Source: Pseudooceanicola batsensis HTCC2597 (GTDB lineage: Bacteria > Pseudomonadota > Alphaproteobacteria > Rhodobacterales > Rhodobacteraceae). Taken from it: a DNA stretch of 64,000 nucleotides. Below are positions 59,501-64,000 of this stretch, piece by piece (the first letter of the stretch is position 1; every line of letters begins with the position of its first letter). Both the position numbers and the translations under genes were made by a program. The notes under the pieces are model-generated. The model did not search any database, had not been told where the DNA came from, and worked only from the letters and a program-made list of their open reading frames with translations. The stretch is taken from the NCBI RefSeq assembly GCF_000152725.1, contig NZ_CH724131.1:2501273-2565272 (forward strand), written 5' to 3'.

Positions 59501-60874
59501 TCAGGCCATGTACAGCGATTTCGCGTTCACGAACTCTTTCATGCCGAATCCGCCATGCTCGCGGCCATAGCCCGAATTCTTGACGCCTCCGAAAGGCATG
59601 TTCGGTATCGCCAGGTTGTACGTGTTGATGCAGACCATGCCGGTATCGAAATGACGCGACGCCAGTTCGCGCGCGCGCTTCTCGTTCTTCGAGAAGATCC
59701 CGCCGCCCAGACCATAGCGGCTGTCGTTGGCGATCCGCATCGCGTCCTCGTCATCGCCGGCCTTGATGACCGAGGCGACGGGGCCGAACAGTTCGTCGTC
59801 ATAGGCCGGCTGGCCGGGCGCGACATCGACGAGCACGGTCGCCGGATAGTAGGCGCCCTTGCGATCCGGCACCTCGCCGCCGCAGAGCACGCGCGCGCCC
59901 TTGGCCACGCTGTCTTCGACCTGCTTGGCAAGGTCGTCCCGCAACTGGATCGACGCCATCGGCCCCAGCTTTGTCGAGCTGTCGGTCGGATCGCCGGGTT
60001 CCATCGCCTTCATGTGTTCCGTGAACCGTTCGACGAAGGCGTCGTAATTGGCCTCGGTCACGATGAACCGCTTGGCCGCCACACAAGTCTGGCCCGCATT
60101 GTAGAGGCGGCCCTGGACGCAGCTTTCCACCGCCAGATCGAGATCGGCGTCGTCCAGCACCACATAGGCGTCGTTCGAGCCGAGTTCGAGAACGGTCTTC
60201 TTCAGCACCTTCGCCGCCTCTCCGGCCACCACCCGGCCGGCGCTGTCGCTCCCCGTCAGGGTGACGCCGCGCACGTGGTCGTTGGCGATCACCTTGTCCG
60301 ACTGGTCATGGTCGATCAGCAACGTGGTGAAGAGGTTCTTGGGCAGTCCCGCCTTTTCGAAAAGATCGCGCAGGTAGAGACCGCTGCCGGTGCACAGTTC
60401 CGCGTGTTTCAGCAGGATGCCGTTCCCGGCCATGAGGTTGGCCACCGCGTACCGCACCACCTGATAGCAGGGAAAATTCCACGGCTGGATGCCGTAGATG
60501 ACGCCCACGGGGGCATAGGTGATGACGCCGGTGCCGCCGGGTATCTCACGCTCTTCATCCGCCAGTTCCTTGGGCCCGTTTGCTGCCGTGAAATCGCAGA
60601 TCGCGGCGCACAGGTCGATCTCGTCCCGACCGTCTCCGATCAGCTTGCCTACCTCGCGCGTCATGAGCTCGGCAAAGTCTTCCTTGTTGTCACGCAGCAC
60701 CTGGCCGAACGCCTTGATCTTTTCTGCACGATCCTCCAGCGACACCAGCTTCCATGTCTCGAATGCGGCGTGACAGGCCTCGATCGCCTCGGTCACCTGA
60801 TCGTCGGTCATCCGGTCGTAAGTCGCGACTTCGGCTTCGGTCGCGGGGTTGATCGTCGTGATCCGGTTGCTCAT
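59501..60874 (-). CDS. NAD(P)-dependent aldehyde dehydrogenase, succinate-semialdehyde type
   Basis: 457 residues from ATG 60874, chosen for the GGAG site at 7 bases; the open frame runs further up. Asn133 (IQPWNFPCYQV), Glu230 (LELGSNDAYVVL) and the nucleophile Cys264 (NAGQTCVAAKR) are present, with the later PFGGVKNSGYGREHGG. Closest in pattern to short SSADH (Sad/YneI-like) enzymes, about 457 residues. It could also oxidise other small aldehydes. It stands alone between ugpB and pqiA, not obviously in an operon. Confidence 0.88.
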   Translation of the reverse strand: MSNRITTINPATEAEVATYDRMTDDQVTEAIEACHAAFETWKLVSLEDRAEKIKAFGQVLRDNKEDFAELMTREVGKLIGDGRDEIDLCAAICDFTAANGPKELADEEREIPGGTGVITYAPVGVIYGIQPWNFPCYQVVRYAVANLMAGNGILLKHAELCTGSGLYLRDLFEKAGLPKNLFTTLLIDHDQSDKVIANDHVRGVTLTGSDSAGRVVAGEAAKVLKKTVLELGSNDAYVVLDDADLDLAVESCVQGRLYNAGQTCVAAKRFIVTEANYDAFVERFTEHMKAMEPGDPTDSSTKLGPMASIQLRDDLAKQVEDSVAKGARVLCGGEVPDRKGAYYPATVLVDVAPGQPAYDDELFGPVASVIKAGDDEDAMRIANDSRYGLGGGIFSKNEKRARELASRHFDTGMVCINTYNLAIPNMPFGGVKNSGYGREHGGFGMKEFVNAKSLYMA

Positions 60875-61087
60875 GGGGCTCTCCAATCTGTTGGCTGCGT
60901 CTCTCCCCCGGAGAACGTCGAGCCGCGCGATTGTTTCCATTCCGAGGAGAACATTCGGGAATCGCAACGCAAGGTTCGGCCCCACTATTGCCGAACCGCC
61001 CTTGCGCTGACCGGAATTCGCCTATCTTCTCAAAGGGACGCAATTGGACAGGCGAATGAGAGAAACCGATAATCCCGGACGCGGTGC

Positions 61088-61699
61088 ATGACGGACCTTT
61101 CGTCCCTCATAGCCTGCCCGCGTTGCGATGCGGTCTATTCCGTCGAGGAACCCGCGGTGGGCGAACGCGCCGTCTGTGCCCGCTGTCACACCGTCCTGAT
61201 CGCGCCGCGCAAACGGGCGGGCAAGCAGATCATCGCCATTGCGCTCGCGATCGTGGTGCTCGTGATCGCGGCGACGATCTTTCCGTTTCTCAGCATCCGG
61301 GCCGCCGGCGTATCGCACAAGAGCTCGATCCTCGATGCCGCTCTGGCCTTTTCCGATTCCCCGCTCCTGGTCGTCCTCTCCCTGACGGTGGCCGCGGTGA
61401 TCGTCTTCTTCCCGGTGCTGCGCGCCATGCTGGTTATCTATGTCCTCACCCCCCTGGTGTTCGACCGACCGCCCTATCCCGGCGCGGTCCGCGCCTTCCG
61501 CCTTTCCGAAGCCCTCCGCCCCTGGTCCATGGCCGAGATCTTCGCGATCGGCTGCGCCGTGGCGCTGGTCAAGGTGGCGGATCTGGCCCAGGTCGCCTTT
61601 GGTCCGGCCTTCTGGATGTTCGCGGCGCTTGTCGTTCTGATGGTCATTCAAGACAGTTTCATGTGCAGGTACTCGGTGTGGAAATCCCTGGAAAGATAG
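61088..61699 (+). CDS. pqiA: paraquat-inducible protein A-like membrane protein, first copy
   Basis: 203 residues. A zinc-ribbon start (CPRCDAVYSV … CARCHTVL) is followed by four hydrophobic segments, with the PqiA core around IFPFLSIRAAGVSHKSSILDAALAF and RLSEALRPWSMAEIFAIGCAVALVKVADLAQV. PqiA proteins form one half of the inner-membrane PqiABC lipid-transport system. A second copy follows, overlapping or within 15 bases, then pqiB. Confidence 0.88.
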   Translation: MTDLSSLIACPRCDAVYSVEEPAVGERAVCARCHTVLIAPRKRAGKQIIAIALAIVVLVIAATIFPFLSIRAAGVSHKSSILDAALAFSDSPLLVVLSLTVAAVIVFFPVLRAMLVIYVLTPLVFDRPPYPGAVRAFRLSEALRPWSMAEIFAIGCAVALVKVADLAQVAFGPAFWMFAALVVLMVIQDSFMCRYSVWKSLER

Positions 61700-62325
61700 G
61701 CACCGCGCGCGAGATGGGGCTGGTCGCCTGCGATCGCTGCACCCGGCTCTGGCCGATCGGCACGCCCCGCTGCGGCCGCTGCGGTCATCGCCTGGCCTCC
61801 AGGGATCGCATGTCGCTGCAAAGGGTCTGGGCCTGGTGGATCGTCGCGCTGATCTGCTACATCCCCGCAAACACCTATCCGATGCTCTCGACCCGGATGC
61901 TCATGTCCACCGACGAGGGCACCATCGTCGGCGGTGCGCTGGAACTGGCACAGCACGGCGATTATGCCGTCGCGATCATCATCATCGTCGCCTCGGTCTT
62001 CATTCCGATCGGCAAGTTCATGGCGGTCGCGGCGCTCGCGCTCGGCGTGCAGCACGGCAGCCGGATGTCCGCCCTGCGTCGCCAGCAGCTGTACGAGGTT
62101 GTCGAATATATCGGCCGCTGGTCGATGATCGACGTCTTCGTCGTCGCGATCCTGTCGTCGCTCGTGCAACTCGGCGCGCTGGCGTCGATCAAGCCGGGTA
62201 CCGCCAGCCTGTTCTTCGCCCTGTCGGTGATCTTCACCATGCTCTCGGCGCAGAGCTTCGACAGCCGGATGATCTGGGACAAGTCCCCGGACCCCACCCC
62301 CGAACCCGCAAAGGCCCCCGCGTGA
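61678..62325 (+). CDS. pqiA: paraquat-inducible protein A-like membrane protein, second copy
   Basis: About 215 residues. I place the start at GTG 61678 because homologues extend a few residues upstream of the ATG at 61714 (TAREMGLVACDRC); that ATG would give 203 residues and has a weaker ribosome site, so the start is uncertain. Zinc-ribbon CDRCTRLWPIGTPRCGRCGH, then hydrophobic segments with RVWAWWIVALICYIPANTYPML. The two half-proteins together correspond to the two PqiA domains that are fused in E. coli. Confidence 0.82.
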   Translation: MEIPGKIGTAREMGLVACDRCTRLWPIGTPRCGRCGHRLASRDRMSLQRVWAWWIVALICYIPANTYPMLSTRMLMSTDEGTIVGGALELAQHGDYAVAIIIIVASVFIPIGKFMAVAALALGVQHGSRMSALRRQQLYEVVEYIGRWSMIDVFVVAILSSLVQLGALASIKPGTASLFFALSVIFTMLSAQSFDSRMIWDKSPDPTPEPAKAPA

Positions 62326-64000
62326 CAGAAACGCCCCCGAATGTCCCCATCCGGCCCACCGGCCGCAGTCTGCTGGAACGGCTCTCCATTGTCTGGCTGA
62401 TTCCTCTCGCCGCGCTCGTCATCGCGCTGGGCGTCGCGTGGCAGAGCTATGCGGATCGCGGCCCTCTGGTCGAGATCACCTTCGAGAATGCCTCGGGCGT
62501 GGTCGCGGGCCAGACTCAGCTGCGTTATCGCGACGTTTCGGTCGGGCTCGTCGAGAGCATCGGCTTTACCGACAATCTCGACCATGTGGTGGTCGGCGTG
62601 CGGCTGGACCGGTCGGTGGAAGAGTACGTCGACGACGACGCGCAGTTTCACGTGGTGCGCCCGGAGATCTCGGCGCGCGGCGTCTCGGGTCTCGAGACGG
62701 TGCTGTCGGGCGTATACATCGAAGGCGTCTGGGACCAGACAGCGAACGGCTTTGTCCAGCGACACGAAGGGCAGGATGCGCGTCCCCTGGCCGTCGGTCA
62801 GGAGGGTGCCCTGCATTTCATCCTGCGCGCGACCCCCGATGCGGGCCTGACCGAGAACGCGCCGATCGTCTACCAGGGGATCGAGGTGGGCCGGATCGGC
62901 AGTGCCAGCATCACCGAGGACGGGCGCACGGTCGAGGCCGAGGCCGTGGTCTTCGCGCCACATGCCAGGTTGATCACCACCTCGACCCGGTTCTGGGACG
63001 CATCGGGTTTCCGCTTCTCCCTCGGGGCCGGTGGGGCCCGGCTCGATTTCTCCTCCGTCGCCTCCCTGGTGTCGGGCGGCGTGACCTTCCGCACCGTCGT
63101 GTCGGGCGGAGAGCCGGCCCAGGATGGCGACAGCTATCTCGTCTACGGCGACGAGGGCGCAGCCCGCAGCAGCGTCTTCAGCGAAGAAGAAGGGCCCTCC
63201 CTCGATCTCACGGCGATCTTCGATGACAACGTCTCGGGTCTTGCGGTGGATGCCCCTGTCGATCTCGGCGGCGTTCGCATCGGACGGGTCACGGCCCTGA
63301 ACGGTATCGTCGATCCCGACAGGTTCGGCGATGACCGGGTCCGGCTGGCGGCCACGCTCTCGGTCAATCCCGCCCGGCTCGGGCTCGAGGGCGAGGCCGG
63401 CCCGGACGAGGCGCTCGATTTCCTCTCGCGCCGTGTCGAGGAGGGGTTGCGCGCCCGGCTCGTCTCGGCCTCGCTCCTTTCGGCCGGTCTGAAGATCGAG
63501 TTCATCACGGAAGACGACCCGTCGAACCCGGACGCGCGGATCGACGCGACGGCCGAGCCGAACCCGACGGTCCCCACCACCGACAGCGACATCGCCGATG
63601 TTTCGGCGACGGCCGAGGGTGTCTTCGAGCGGATCAACAACCTCCCGATCGAGGAACTGCTTCAAAGCGCGATCGGCCTGATGGACAATGTGAGCCGTGT
63701 CGCCGGGAGCCCGGACCTTCGCGAACTGCCTTCGGATCTGCGCGGCGCCGTGGGGGACGTGCGGGACACCGTGGGCGACGTCCGCAGCATCCTCGCCTCC
63801 GAAGAGCTTCAGGAGCTGCCAACCCGTTTCACCTCGCTCGCCGACGAGATCGAGACGCTGGTCGTCTCGCTGAACGAGCAGGACGCCGCGGGACGGATTC
63901 TTGCCGCCGTCGACGCGACGGAAGAGGCGGCGGAAAGCGTCTCGTCCTCGGTGGCCGGCATTCCCGACCTGATCGACCGGTTGAACGCCGTCGCGGCCAA
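62322..64000 (+). CDS. pqiB: PqiB, MCE-domain protein of a lipid-transport system (cut by the right edge)
   Basis: Open from GTG 62322, overlapping the pqiA stop as GTGA; 559 residues are visible and the end is missing. One N-terminal membrane anchor (LSIVWLIPLAALVIALGVAWQSY) precedes three MCE-type modules starting at about 50 (GPLVEITFENASGVVAGQTQLRYRDVSVGLVESI), 160 (GLTENAPIVYQGIEVGRIGSA) and 290 (GLAVDAPVDLGGVRIGRVTAL). The later coiled region (…ADEIETLVVSLNEQDAAGRILAAVDATEEAAESV) matches the helical tail of PqiB. The system should bridge inner and outer membranes. Confidence 0.9.
   Translation, partial: MTETPPNVPIRPTGRSLLERLSIVWLIPLAALVIALGVAWQSYADRGPLVEITFENASGVVAGQTQLRYRDVSVGLVESIGFTDNLDHVVVGVRLDRSVEEYVDDDAQFHVVRPEISARGVSGLETVLSGVYIEGVWDQTANGFVQRHEGQDARPLAVGQEGALHFILRATPDAGLTENAPIVYQGIEVGRIGSASITEDGRTVEAEAVVFAPHARLITTSTRFWDASGFRFSLGAGGARLDFSSVASLVSGGVTFRTVVSGGEPAQDGDSYLVYGDEGAARSSVFSEEEGPSLDLTAIFDDNVSGLAVDAPVDLGGVRIGRVTALNGIVDPDRFGDDRVRLAATLSVNPARLGLEGEAGPDEALDFLSRRVEEGLRARLVSASLLSAGLKIEFITEDDPSNPDARIDATAEPNPTVPTTDSDIADVSATAEGVFERINNLPIEELLQSAIGLMDNVSRVAGSPDLRELPSDLRGAVGDVRDTVGDVRSILASEELQELPTRFTSLADEIETLVVSLNEQDAAGRILAAVDATEEAAESVSSSVAGIPDLIDRLNAVAA

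Overview
This GC-rich 64 kb window reads as chromosome of an aerobic alphaproteobacterium, most likely Rhodobacteraceae/Roseobacter group. The gene neighbourhoods point there: a parvulin and argJ-mutT beside secA; rimP-nusA-ylxR-infB; comF-grxC-nitrilase-marR; hemH with a tiny secreted protein; hslO-nudix-cca; and a xylose operon headed by a ROK regulator. I see no insertion sequence, integrase, CRISPR array, rRNA or tRNA. No gene-free stretch exceeds about 240 bases. Genes are packed tightly, often with stop/start overlaps (ATGA, GTGA, TGATG). Several start on GTG or TTG.

Layout. 1-7.1 kb: an envelope substrate-binding/OmpA-type protein (cut by the left edge), a membrane-anchored hypothetical protein and secA on the minus strand, then a periplasmic parvulin, argJ and mutT on the plus strand. 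7.2-12.9 kb: a 46-residue peptide gene, then the minus-strand rimP-nusA-ylxR-infB translation/transcription operon, with a clear promoter and a leader terminator (probable attenuator). 13-21.5 kb: thioesterase, a GrdB-like protein, proline iminopeptidase, ubiG, a CaCA-type exchanger, marR/nitrilase/grxC/comF, a degenerate methyltransferase and hemH. 21.5-30.2 kb: envelope genes (two L,D-transpeptidases, a CAP lipoprotein), an RNA methyltransferase, an ABC exporter, cca, a CoA-type Nudix, hslO and another Nudix. 30.3-41.9 kb: a degenerate Hpt protein, ilvA, argG, an SCP2 protein, a sulfotransferase/aminotransferase pair, a DUF7282-like secreted protein, a ribokinase-family kinase, malic enzyme and mutS. 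42-55 kb: an orphan Tat-exported peptide-binding protein, then a pentose/hexose block. In that block glk, a secreted beta-propeller protein and xylR (ROK) run leftwards, and xylF-xylH-xylG-xylA-xylB and a MauG-like di-heme cytochrome run rightwards. 55-64 kb: a ugp-type ABC importer (ugpB-A-E-C), a succinate-semialdehyde-type dehydrogenase, and pqiA-pqiA-pqiB (pqiB cut by the right edge).

The xylose block forms one pathway: import (XylFHG), isomerisation (XylA), phosphorylation (XylB) and control (XylR). The binding-protein gene xylF carries an in-frame TAA with the rest of the protein intact after it, so it is a recent nonsense mutation or a sequence error. The most interesting non-coding signals are the rimP leader, a long hairpin between divergent envelope genes at 22.6 kb, and iteron-like TTGATG repeats plus a palindrome before the orphan binding protein at 43.5 kb. 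Intercistronic hairpins also follow the binding-protein genes of both ABC operons. Family assignments come from recognised motifs and family knowledge; no database search was run.
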